Shown here: positions 52,932 through 60,531 of the stretch, piece by piece
How positions within the stretch are numbered: the first letter of the stretch is position 1
Layout: every line of letters starts with the position of its first letter
From: Streptococcus suis
GTDB lineage: Bacteria; Bacillota; Bacilli; Lactobacillales; Streptococcaceae
Direction: 5' to 3'
NCBI GenBank assembly: GCA_002831545.1
Contig: CP025095.1
Location: 1,178,001 to 1,242,000 of the forward strand
Length of the DNA stretch: 64,000 nt
Translations under genes and position numbers: made by a program
The notes under the pieces: generated by a model
The model's database searches: none
What the model saw: the letters and a program-made list of their open reading frames with translations, nothing else
What the model was told of the DNA's origin: nothing

Positions 52932-55900
52932 ATGGGAAAGTCAAAACGAATGGTCCGAGAGACCAATAAGAAACATTATGCGAAATCAAAACCTGACATT
53001 CGACAAAGGAAGGAAGAGCAAGATTTTTCTGGAAGAACAGTTGATGAGAGTGTTAAATTTCAACACCAGATTATTCATAAAGAAAGTAAATTAGAGAGTA
53101 GGCAAAATCAAGTTGAATCTTCTGGAAAGAGGCGGAAAAATATTAATATTGTGGATGACAAGTCTACACAAACTCCTTTACCTATTCATGATAAAAATGG
53201 ATCAACTATTCAAATTACAGATCTACAAGATGAAATAGTTAATAAAAATTATTTACATCAGCCCTCTCCACCAGAAGCACCCCTAGTTGAATCAAAGCCA
53301 ATAAGTCATAAGAAACAAGTCCAATTGAATCAACGAAAAGCATTTGAAAATCAGCAAAATGTTGAATCAAGGAACGATATTGAGTTCACCGAGCAGAATG
53401 GTCATAATTCGGAAATACACGTTAGTTCTGATGGGAATCTTGCACAAACTGGTAATGAACAAGAAGTTCAACAAATACAATTTGAAATTATGCACCAAAA
53501 TCCAGTAAATTCCAGCGAACTAAATCACTCAAAGGACTTGAGTTTCGAACCAAGTTCAAGTCATACTCAGGCACAAAATATTTTTCAACCGACTGAATCT
53601 ATTGAAAGAAAAATTCATGATAGTCCGTTTCGTAAGTTTGATACAAATCAAAGTAGAATTATTGATACTGAAACAAAGTTTACCCATCGGAGAAATGAGG
53701 GGAGAGCAAAATTAATTCACAATCAGAATCAAGGAACGCCGTCCCAGTTTAAGAATAAAAAGGGGAAGAAACATGTTCATGTCAATTCAGTTCATGAAAG
53801 CCAAAACGTTCTGTCAGAATTACCTATTTCTCAATTTGATTCTTCTACAGATTCAGTTCCAATAAAAACTTATCCAAGAGTGAGTGATGAGTCTAATTCT
53901 ATTATTGATCAAGCAGATAATGAGAGTGTCTTTGATGTTTCACTTCTACAAAGTCAATTGAGAATAGATAATAAGAAATTTCAACCGAGTAATTCTAAAC
54001 TTTCGAAAAATAAAATAAGGGTGGTAAAGAATAGTCAAAGTCAACAAATTGAAAAAACTGTAACTCATACAGATGGGGGTAAACAAAGTTCAAACCAATT
54101 TCAGTCAAATCTTAATGAAAATTCGATAATGATTGAACAGATAAGTTATCCCAACATCGACTGGTCTAAAAAACTTCATCTACCTCAAATTAAACTATTC
54201 TCTAGAGATATTTTGCACTCTAATGCTGTAGGCGGTAAGATACAGAATGATGAGATTAAAACATTGACCAGAAAAGGTAAGAGATTGTCAAATAGACTGA
54301 GCAATAAAGAAACAAAATCGAATATTGCTCGTAGTTTATATCCTGGTACAACTAGTGACAAAAATAGAAAAACTGTATCTAAATCATCCAAAACGAAATT
54401 GAGTATCACTCCAATTCAAGTTGATGGTAGACCTAAATATAATTTTGCAACTACAGCAAAAAAACAATTTTATAAAGGGCGACTTACTTTAACTAATAAC
54501 ATTAAGGCGAATAAATTTAGACGTCATAGATTATTAAAAGATCAGTTACAAATTCATGAAAAGTTGAATTCCTTAGTAATTGAGCCAATTGAGTTTGTAA
54601 AGGATAAGAAGAATCGTCATTTACTTAAAAAAATTGAACAAGCAAAACTTGGCAGAATACAATCAAGCCCACTTAAAAAAGTAGTGTCAGGATTGGCCAG
54701 CAGTGAGTTTCTAGTAGCTAGTTATCTTCAAGCAGGAGCTGATGATAATGTGGCAGTTGATGCAACTACGAAAGTACTGAACATTAATGCTGCTACACTA
54801 ATGAGACTTGCAAAAAAATCGAATCGTAAAAAGACGATAAAGAAATTGACCAAGAAGGCAAAGGTAAGACAATCGCAATTGGAATTTCGGCATAAGTATC
54901 GATTGATGAAGGAAGATAAGATTTTTCAACGGCAATTATTCTATCGAAAGGCAATGTATCGACAGCGGATGAAGCAACAAATTCGTAACAAGCACTTCCC
55001 TAGAATTAGAGACAGGATAAAAGAAGAGCTAAAAAAACTGTTAAATCAAATGGTCCAGTTCATTACCACAAGGTGGAAGAGTTTTTTGGTATTGGCTTTG
55101 GCTTTATTTTCTCTATTGACAGTTGTATATTCAAATAGTCAATTTATGTTTGGTGCTTTATCATCAGTTTCTTATCAGCTTACCACTACATCCTATCTTT
55201 CTTCAGAGGAAATGCTTGTTGCATTGAATCACATATTCTCTACCTATGAATTGAATTTATCCAATCAATTGGCAAGATTGAAGGAATCGAAACCTGGATA
55301 CGATGAATACATCGTTAAAGGGAGGGAACAAATTGGTCATGATCCACATGTCTTATTAGCCTATTTGACAGCTAGATTTGGGGAAATAAAAGACCAAACA
55401 AGTGTTGAACCAGCGATGAAACAACTATTTGACCAGATATATCAGGTTTCCTATCGTGAAGAGAGGGAAATCCGTTATCGAAAGGTCAAGGAAGAAGTTC
55501 TTGACACCAGTGGTAAGAAAACGATTGTTGAGAAAGAAGTTCCCTATACCTATCGAAAATTGATAGCAACAGTTTCAAAAAATGACATGGATGTAGTTAT
55601 TCAGTCAATATTTGCTGGTAGTCCTAGCAATTTAGAACATTATAGGATTCTTAGAGAAACAAAAGGGAATTTAGAAACTGCCTTTCCTTCGGGAACGACG
55701 ATCAGTCTTCCTGGAAATGTATCATCGGTATATGATGTCAATTTAACAGGCGGAAATTTTCCACCACCAAACCCTAATCATGTTGCTGCTCTAAATGGCG
55801 GTTACCCTGGGCAATGTACTTGGTATGTTTATAATCGATTCTCACAACTTGGAAAGCCAATCCAACATTCACCAATGGGAAATGGTGGCGAGTGGGCGTT

Positions 55901-56144
55901 CTATGCTGCAAAATATGGTTATCCAGTCAGTAGAGAGGCACGAGCTGGTACAGCAGTCTGTATGCCTCCAACTGTACCATATGCAGATCCGACTTACGGT
56001 CACATTGCGTTTGTAGAACGCGTTAACCCTGATGGTAGTATTGTTATCTCAGAAATGAATGTAAAAGGGGAATTTGTGATTTCAACAGGCTATCTTCCAC
56101 GGGAGATGGCCGCACAATGTTATTACATCAATTTTGGATTATAA
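52932..56144 (+). CDS. Large membrane-anchored CHAP hydrolase of the transfer system
   Basis: This 1070-residue protein has three parts. Residues 1 to about 480 are polar, Gln/Ser/Asn-rich and probably disordered. About 480-710 are very basic and helical (KKTIKKLTKKAKVRQSQ). A membrane helix follows at about 717-738 (FLVLALALFSLLTVV), then an extracellular part. It ends in a CHAP amidase domain (about 950-1070) with the catalytic Cys in GQCTWYVYNRF and His in YGHIAFVERV. It should open peptidoglycan for the conjugation channel, like VirB1-type hydrolases. The long cytoplasmic basic/disordered tail is unusual for such enzymes and may bind DNA or other transfer proteins. Confidence 0.88.
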   Translation: MGKSKRMVRETNKKHYAKSKPDIRQRKEEQDFSGRTVDESVKFQHQIIHKESKLESRQNQVESSGKRRKNINIVDDKSTQTPLPIHDKNGSTIQITDLQDEIVNKNYLHQPSPPEAPLVESKPISHKKQVQLNQRKAFENQQNVESRNDIEFTEQNGHNSEIHVSSDGNLAQTGNEQEVQQIQFEIMHQNPVNSSELNHSKDLSFEPSSSHTQAQNIFQPTESIERKIHDSPFRKFDTNQSRIIDTETKFTHRRNEGRAKLIHNQNQGTPSQFKNKKGKKHVHVNSVHESQNVLSELPISQFDSSTDSVPIKTYPRVSDESNSIIDQADNESVFDVSLLQSQLRIDNKKFQPSNSKLSKNKIRVVKNSQSQQIEKTVTHTDGGKQSSNQFQSNLNENSIMIEQISYPNIDWSKKLHLPQIKLFSRDILHSNAVGGKIQNDEIKTLTRKGKRLSNRLSNKETKSNIARSLYPGTTSDKNRKTVSKSSKTKLSITPIQVDGRPKYNFATTAKKQFYKGRLTLTNNIKANKFRRHRLLKDQLQIHEKLNSLVIEPIEFVKDKKNRHLLKKIEQAKLGRIQSSPLKKVVSGLASSEFLVASYLQAGADDNVAVDATTKVLNINAATLMRLAKKSNRKKTIKKLTKKAKVRQSQLEFRHKYRLMKEDKIFQRQLFYRKAMYRQRMKQQIRNKHFPRIRDRIKEELKKLLNQMVQFITTRWKSFLVLALALFSLLTVVYSNSQFMFGALSSVSYQLTTTSYLSSEEMLVALNHIFSTYELNLSNQLARLKESKPGYDEYIVKGREQIGHDPHVLLAYLTARFGEIKDQTSVEPAMKQLFDQIYQVSYREEREIRYRKVKEEVLDTSGKKTIVEKEVPYTYRKLIATVSKNDMDVVIQSIFAGSPSNLEHYRILRETKGNLETAFPSGTTISLPGNVSSVYDVNLTGGNFPPPNPNHVAALNGGYPGQCTWYVYNRFSQLGKPIQHSPMGNGGEWAFYAAKYGYPVSREARAGTAVCMPPTVPYADPTYGHIAFVERVNPDGSIVISEMNVKGEFVISTGYLPREMAAQCYYINFGL

Positions 56145-56154
56145 GGAGGAATTT

Positions 56155-56370
56155 ATGCGTAAAGATATTCAGATGTTACAAAAAAAGAAAGAAAAACTAC
56201 TTGAAAAAAAGCAAAAAATTGACCAAGATTTGGCTCAAGTTTTACAAGAAGAACAAGATTTGATTTATGAAGAAGTCATAGTTGTTTTTGAGAAATCTAA
56301 TCTATCTCTCGAAGAATTTACTAAAAAAGTTTTATTTGAAAAGGAGTTGTCGCATGAAACGATTATTTAG
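56155..56370 (+). CDS. DUF4315-like coiled-coil protein
   Basis: This 71-residue, highly charged protein begins MRKDIQMLQKKKEKLLEKKQ and continues as a helix, with a short C-terminal part SLEEFTKKVLFEKEL. The pattern fits DUF4315 proteins of Firmicutes ICEs. AAGGAGGAATTT precedes the ATG at 56155, so an upstream in-frame start is rejected. It overlaps the next gene by 17 bases. Confidence 0.75.
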   Translation: MRKDIQMLQKKKEKLLEKKQKIDQDLAQVLQEEQDLIYEEVIVVFEKSNLSLEEFTKKVLFEKELSHETII

Positions 56371-56950
56371 TTTTGTGAGAGTAGCTAGTTTGGTTATGTT
56401 ATTTAGCGGGTGTCAAACTATTTATGCAAGTTCACCTAGTTCAGAGCCAAATAGTCAGCCAGTAGCCATTTCTGTACATCCACAAGCCTCAGAGCAAAGT
56501 AACGCCAAGGGCCAAGTCACAGAAAATGTAGATGCCAATAATCAAGATTACGAAATTACTGATTCAGTTGCTACTAAGCGGCAGTTTGTCACTTTTACAA
56601 GTAAGTCAGGAAAGGTATTTCACTTGATTATAGATCATGATAAAGGTGGACAAAATGTACAATTATTGACAGAAGTATCTGAACAGGATTTACTCAACCT
56701 TGTTGAATCAACTGATACTGTTGCTGTCAAACCACAAAAGGTTGAAGAAGTCGTTGAAGAAAAAACTGTCAAAAATGAAGAACCAAAACAAAAATCTTCA
56801 GCTGGAAGTTACATTATTATCGGTCTATTCCTTCTTTGTGTATTGTGTGTAGGATATTATATAAAAGTCATTAAACCAAAGAAAGAACACCACTTTGAAG
56901 AATTCGAAGAAGATGAAGACTATATAAGTGATGGTGAAGATGAGGTTTGA
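56354..56950 (+). CDS. DUF4366-like (CD1107-type) membrane protein
   Basis: This 198-residue exported protein has a signal sequence with SLVMLFSGCQTIYA, possibly a lipoprotein signal although the -3 residue Phe is unusual. A Ser/Gln-rich segment follows, then a small domain (RQFVTFTSKSGKVFHLIIDH, LTEVSEQDLLNLVE). A membrane helix (about 155-177) and an acidic cytoplasmic tail (EEFEEDEDYISDGEDE) end it. This matches DUF4366 proteins found next to DUF4315 in ICEs. The function is unknown. Confidence 0.75.
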   Translation: MKRLFSFVRVASLVMLFSGCQTIYASSPSSEPNSQPVAISVHPQASEQSNAKGQVTENVDANNQDYEITDSVATKRQFVTFTSKSGKVFHLIIDHDKGGQNVQLLTEVSEQDLLNLVESTDTVAVKPQKVEEVVEEKTVKNEEPKQKSSAGSYIIIGLFLLCVLCVGYYIKVIKPKKEHHFEEFEEDEDYISDGEDEV

Positions 56951-56974
56951 CATTGTTTTCCTTTTTTGTATAAT
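56947..56974 (+). promoter_or_regulatory. Consensus promoter of the DUF3990 module
   Basis: TTGACA, 16 bases, TATAAT: both hexamers are perfect. It begins inside the last codons of the DUF4366-like gene and gives the next two genes their own transcript within the transfer operon. Confidence 0.85.
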
Positions 56975-56992
56975 GAAATTAGAGGTAATGAA

Positions 56993-57631
56993 ATGGATTT
57001 ATCAAGTAAGCAAATTAAGAATTTATCACATAATAGATGGTATCATGCTACATTAAAACGACATCTCCTTTCCTTATTAGAAGGGATAAAAGTAGACTAC
57101 AATTTAGGACATGAACTGGATTTTGGTGCTGGTTTTTATATTACATCAGATTTTCAACAGGCACAGAAGTATATAAACCGTTTGGTAGAATTTTTAAATA
57201 CCAATAAAGCTGGTGCTGAATTTTTGGGGAATATGGATGAGGAAGGGATTATTCTAGAGTTTGAGTTGACGGATTTTCCTTCAATTTTTACAACATCAAA
57301 TTATAAGTGTCATTATTTCAAAAGCCACAATATTTCTGATGATGTGATAGATTTCGCTGAGTTCGTTTTTCAGAATCGGCTTCGCTCAAAGGAACGCATT
57401 CATGATTTCGATTTTATTTATGGAGTTCAGACGGACGATAATCCGACAGGGTTACTCCAAAAATATAAGGCTGGATTGGTTTCAAAAGCTGATGTATTAG
57501 ACGAGTTTCGCAAACCATTCTCATTTAAACAGTTATCCATTCACAATCAAGAGTTTTGTGATATAATGAAGGTAACAAAGATTTATTTATCAAAAGATGG
57601 AAAGGAGTTAGACCAATGGCAAAAACAATGA
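56993..57631 (+). CDS. DUF3990-like protein, putative ADP-ribosyltransferase fold
   Basis: This 212-residue cytoplasmic protein has NRWYHATLKRHLLSLLEGIK near the start, then LDFGAGFYITSDFQQAQKYI. This YH(A/G)...DFGxGFYxTxxxxQA arrangement is that of DUF3990, which resembles ADP-ribosyltransferase folds (His and Tyr at the NAD site; family inference). The start is set at 56993 because an in-frame ATG-like extension to 56966 lies in the promoter. It has its own consensus promoter, overlaps a small 76-residue gene, and a terminator follows. That discrete layout suggests a toxin-antitoxin or defence module carried by the ICE. No biochemical role is shown by sequence alone. Confidence 0.7.
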   Translation: MDLSSKQIKNLSHNRWYHATLKRHLLSLLEGIKVDYNLGHELDFGAGFYITSDFQQAQKYINRLVEFLNTNKAGAEFLGNMDEEGIILEFELTDFPSIFTTSNYKCHYFKSHNISDDVIDFAEFVFQNRLRSKERIHDFDFIYGVQTDDNPTGLLQKYKAGLVSKADVLDEFRKPFSFKQLSIHNQEFCDIMKVTKIYLSKDGKELDQWQKQ

Positions 57632-57846
57632 TTAGTCCTGTTGAATTGTATAGCAATGAGTTAGCACAGGCTTTGTTAGAAACATCAAAATACAGACTTG
57701 AGGCTAGTGTTGCACATCAGATAGCAAGACAATATGCAAGTCAGGTAGATTTTGAAGATCCAATCTTGATGCACGTTGGAGTTAACTCCATTGCAAGCAC
57801 CTTGATTGACAAAATTAAACCTGAATATTTTCAAACAACTTCATAA
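57616..57846 (+). CDS. Small partner protein of the DUF3990-like gene
   Basis: This 76-residue, mostly helical protein (SPVELYSNELAQALLETSKY, then RLEASVAHQIARQYASQVDF) is not one I recognise. AAAGGAGTTAGACCA precedes the ATG, and the gene overlaps the DUF3990-like gene by 16 bases, so the two are translationally coupled. By position it could be an antitoxin or accessory factor. Confidence 0.65.
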   Translation: MAKTMISPVELYSNELAQALLETSKYRLEASVAHQIARQYASQVDFEDPILMHVGVNSIASTLIDKIKPEYFQTTS

Positions 57847-57872
57847 AGTTTTAAAACTTGAATGATGGTTTT

Positions 57873-57906
57873 AGCGATTAGAGAAATCTAGTCGCTTTTT
57901 TCTTTT
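57873..57906 (+). terminator. Terminator after the DUF3990 module
   Basis: AGCGATTAGA GAAA TCTAGTCGCT (one G-U pair) followed by TTTTTTCTTTT. Confidence 0.88.
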
Positions 57907-57923
57907 GTCATAAAGGAGGATAA

Positions 57924-59108
57924 ATGTATTTTTTTGATTTATTTGCTGGGATAGGAGGTTTTCGATTGGGGCTTGAACAAGCTGGACATATTTGTGTTGG
58001 TTTTTGTGAGATAGACCGATTCGCTCGTAACTCCTACCAGGCTATTTTTGATACAGAAGGAGAAGTCGAATATCATGACATACGAAAAATATCCAATCAT
58101 GCTTTCCGAAAGCTCCGAGGAAAAGTTGATCTCATCTGTGGTGGATTCCCTTGCCAGGCATTTTCGCTTGCAGGAAGAAGATTGGGATTTGAGGATACTA
58201 GAGGAACTTTGTTCTTCGAGATTGCTCGAGCGGCCCAACAAATCCAACCACAGTTTTTATTGCTTGAAAACGTCAAAGGCTTACTCAATCATGACCAAGG
58301 GAGGACGTTCAGAACTATACTGTCCACGCTTAATGAATTGGGGTATGATGCTGAATGGCAGATACTTGACAGCAAATATTTTGGTGTCCCTCAACATAGG
58401 GAAAGAGTCTATCTTATTGGACATTCTAGAGGACGAAGTAGACAGTTCCTTTTTCCTATCGGACGAAAAAGTAAAGTCTCTCCTCTATCAGGTCCGAAAT
58501 GCATGGGAAACATAAATCCATCGGGATATGGATTGAATGGAAAGGTGTATTCTTCTAGTGCTATTTCTCCCACTCTTACAACGAATAAAGGCGAGGGCGT
58601 TAAGATTGCTTATCCAATTCTAACTCCTGAAAGAATTGAGAAAAGACAGAAAGGTAGGAGGGTAAAACAAGAATCAGAACCCATGTTTACACTTACTTCT
58701 CAGGACAGGCACGGTGTTGTTTTAGAAAAACGTTTACCTCGGAGTAGGGGAGTTTATGTACGCTCAAATACCAATAAGGGATTTGAAACTGCATTTGAAG
58801 GAGATTCTGTCAATTTCGCTTATCCGTCATCTAAAGTTAGAAGAGGTCGAGTTGGTAAGCAGGTTGCTCAAACAATAGTTACTGGAAACTCTCTTGGGGT
58901 TGTAACGAATCAATTACAGATTCGTAAGCTAACTCCAAGGGAGTGTTTTCGTTTACAGGGATTTCCTGATTGGGCATTTAATCGAGCAAGTAGAGTAACT
59001 TCAAATTCACAATTGTATAAGCAAGCAGGAAATGCAGTGACTGTACCTGTTGCATTTGAAATTGGCAAACGTTTAGCAACAATTGAGAAGGAGGGGGAGA
59101 GTGAATGA
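57924..59108 (+). CDS. DNA cytosine-C5 methyltransferase 1
   Basis: This 394-residue C5-methyltransferase has motif I FDLFAGIGGFRLGLEQAGH, the catalytic Pro-Cys in ICGGFPCQAFS, ENV in LLLENVKGLLNH, and the QxRxR motif in GVPQHRERVYLIG. A long variable target-recognition region follows (about 185-320), then LTPRECFRLQGFPDWAF and QAGNAV near the end. GGAGG precedes the ATG. No restriction endonuclease adjoins, so it probably protects the ICE from host restriction. A separate 155-codon frame (58048-58515) lies inside it. The stop overlaps the second methyltransferase gene. Confidence 0.93.
   Translation: MYFFDLFAGIGGFRLGLEQAGHICVGFCEIDRFARNSYQAIFDTEGEVEYHDIRKISNHAFRKLRGKVDLICGGFPCQAFSLAGRRLGFEDTRGTLFFEIARAAQQIQPQFLLLENVKGLLNHDQGRTFRTILSTLNELGYDAEWQILDSKYFGVPQHRERVYLIGHSRGRSRQFLFPIGRKSKVSPLSGPKCMGNINPSGYGLNGKVYSSSAISPTLTTNKGEGVKIAYPILTPERIEKRQKGRRVKQESEPMFTLTSQDRHGVVLEKRLPRSRGVYVRSNTNKGFETAFEGDSVNFAYPSSKVRRGRVGKQVAQTIVTGNSLGVVTNQLQIRKLTPRECFRLQGFPDWAFNRASRVTSNSQLYKQAGNAVTVPVAFEIGKRLATIEKEGESE
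58075..58515 (+). CDS. Out-of-frame ORF within methyltransferase 1
   Basis: In the +1 frame of the methyltransferase an open frame runs 155 codons (147 from the ATG at 58075; AAGGAG lies 12 bases upstream). Its tail LLDILEDEVDSSFFLSDEKV looks like a segment that follows the catalytic domain in other C5-methyltransferases or phage proteins near them. It may be an overlapping gene, the scar of an old frame change, or a by-product of conserved methyltransferase codons. Confidence 0.3.
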   Translation: MTYEKYPIMLSESSEEKLISSVVDSLARHFRLQEEDWDLRILEELCSSRLLERPNKSNHSFYCLKTSKAYSIMTKGGRSELYCPRLMNWGMMLNGRYLTANILVSLNIGKESILLDILEDEVDSSFFLSDEKVKSLLYQVRNAWET

Positions 59109-60064
59109 AGACTCTGACAGTTGTTGAATTATTTGGAGGAATAGGAGCCCTCCGTAAAGCACTTCTTAATCAGGAAATTCCTCATCAATTGATAGACTAT
59201 GTAGAAATAGATAGGAATTGTGTAAAGAGCTACAACGTACTCTATAATGAGAATTTTATACCACAATCTGTTAAAGGGTATTCTCTACCCAATATGCAGA
59301 TTGACTTGTTAATGCATGGCAGTCCTTGTCAAGATTTTTCACGCTCAGGACTTAAAAGAGGTGGGAAGAGAGGCTCCTATACTAGAAGTTCTCTTTTGTT
59401 TGAAACAATCTTGATATTAAAAAATGCGGTCCAAAAACCTAAATGGGTTGTTTGGGAGAATGTTGTTGGCGTGTTAGATAAGAAAATGAAACCAACATTT
59501 GAAGCCTATCTAACGGAATTGGAATATTTAGGCTATACATCGTGTTACTGGATACTGGATAGCTTTGACTTTGGGATACCTCAAAAAAGGAAACGGATTT
59601 TTGTGGTCAGTTATCTAGGTAGGGAAAATCAATTTGATTTTTCTAAACTAGAGCGAACACAAGCACCAGCCATTGAAGAATTTTTAGAATGCAAAGTAGC
59701 TGAAAAATATACTGTCACTCAACCGTCCATTCTTAAGTACATAGAAAAGGCATGTCAGTCAGTTTTCACAGCACGTGTACACATTATTCAAGATTATTGT
59801 TACACGATTTCGACTAAGCAAACACGAGTACCTAATGCTGGATTTATTAGAGTAGGTCCTGGAAAATATCGCTACTTAACAGAAAGAGAGTGTTTCCGAT
59901 TGATGGGGTTTATTGACAAGGATTTTAATAAATTACGAACAATTTTTCCAGAGAAAATTAGCAAGAAGTCCAGTATCTTGTACAAGCAAGCAGGCAATTC
60001 TATTGTTGTATCGGTACTTGAAGCAATTGTAAAACAAATTTATCAGAAGGAGTCAAACTCATGA
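59105..60064 (+). CDS. DNA cytosine-C5 methyltransferase 2 (phage type)
   Basis: This 319-residue second C5-methyltransferase has VVELFGGIGALRKALLNQEI (motif I), LMHGSPCQDFSRSG (catalytic Cys), WVVWENVVGVLDKK (ENV), and FGIPQKRKRIFVVS. A short target region follows, then YLTERECFRLMGF and YKQAGNSIVVSVLEAI. It differs clearly from its neighbour, so the two likely have different target sites. It starts within the end of methyltransferase 1 (ATGA). No nuclease gene is nearby. Confidence 0.93.
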   Translation: MKTLTVVELFGGIGALRKALLNQEIPHQLIDYVEIDRNCVKSYNVLYNENFIPQSVKGYSLPNMQIDLLMHGSPCQDFSRSGLKRGGKRGSYTRSSLLFETILILKNAVQKPKWVVWENVVGVLDKKMKPTFEAYLTELEYLGYTSCYWILDSFDFGIPQKRKRIFVVSYLGRENQFDFSKLERTQAPAIEEFLECKVAEKYTVTQPSILKYIEKACQSVFTARVHIIQDYCYTISTKQTRVPNAGFIRVGPGKYRYLTERECFRLMGFIDKDFNKLRTIFPEKISKKSSILYKQAGNSIVVSVLEAIVKQIYQKESNS

Positions 60065-60513
60065 AACTATTACATCAAAAATCAATTTATGAAAGTAATT
60101 ATGATGAAGCCTTACAACATGACATAGAGATTGATAATATTATGTCAAAACTTTTTTCTCTTCCAAATTTTCTCTCTGAGTTTCAACTGAGGTTTGAGGA
60201 TGATTATCATAAGGAAATGAACGTTCCACTTGATTATGAATCTTACCTTCATAACATCTTCGATTTTATAGCAGAACAAGATATTAAGAATGGGGTAGAC
60301 GTTCATTTAACTGAAGAAGGAAATCTATGTTTTATGGCTTACGGTCAATCTTATACGATTCGCTCTACTGGAGTGTCAGATGTGGTACGAACTTCTGTCA
60401 CAGTCATCTCTAAAGATGAAGCGGGAAACCAGGTGGACTTTAGTCAGCACTTTACTATTCCAGTACATGAAAAAGAGCAGATGAACAAAATCAAGTCAGA
60501 ACAGGTTTTATAG
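60061..60513 (+). CDS. Hypothetical ICE protein
   Basis: This 150-residue acidic protein is one I do not recognise. An N-terminal helical part (YDEALQHDIEIDNIMSKLFS) is followed by a beta-rich part (FMAYGQSYTIRSTGVSDVVR, TSVTVISKDE). It overlaps methyltransferase 2 by four bases (ATGA) and lies 18 bases before the giant gene, so it belongs to the same transcript. An anti-restriction or accessory role is possible from context only. Confidence 0.7.
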   Translation: MKLLHQKSIYESNYDEALQHDIEIDNIMSKLFSLPNFLSEFQLRFEDDYHKEMNVPLDYESYLHNIFDFIAEQDIKNGVDVHLTEEGNLCFMAYGQSYTIRSTGVSDVVRTSVTVISKDEAGNQVDFSQHFTIPVHEKEQMNKIKSEQVL

Positions 60514-60531
60514 CGAAAGAAAGGAGAAGTC

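Noticed and set aside
58097..58288. Minus-strand frames over the methyltransferase gene
   Set aside because: They lie opposite conserved methyltransferase motifs and have no start signals.
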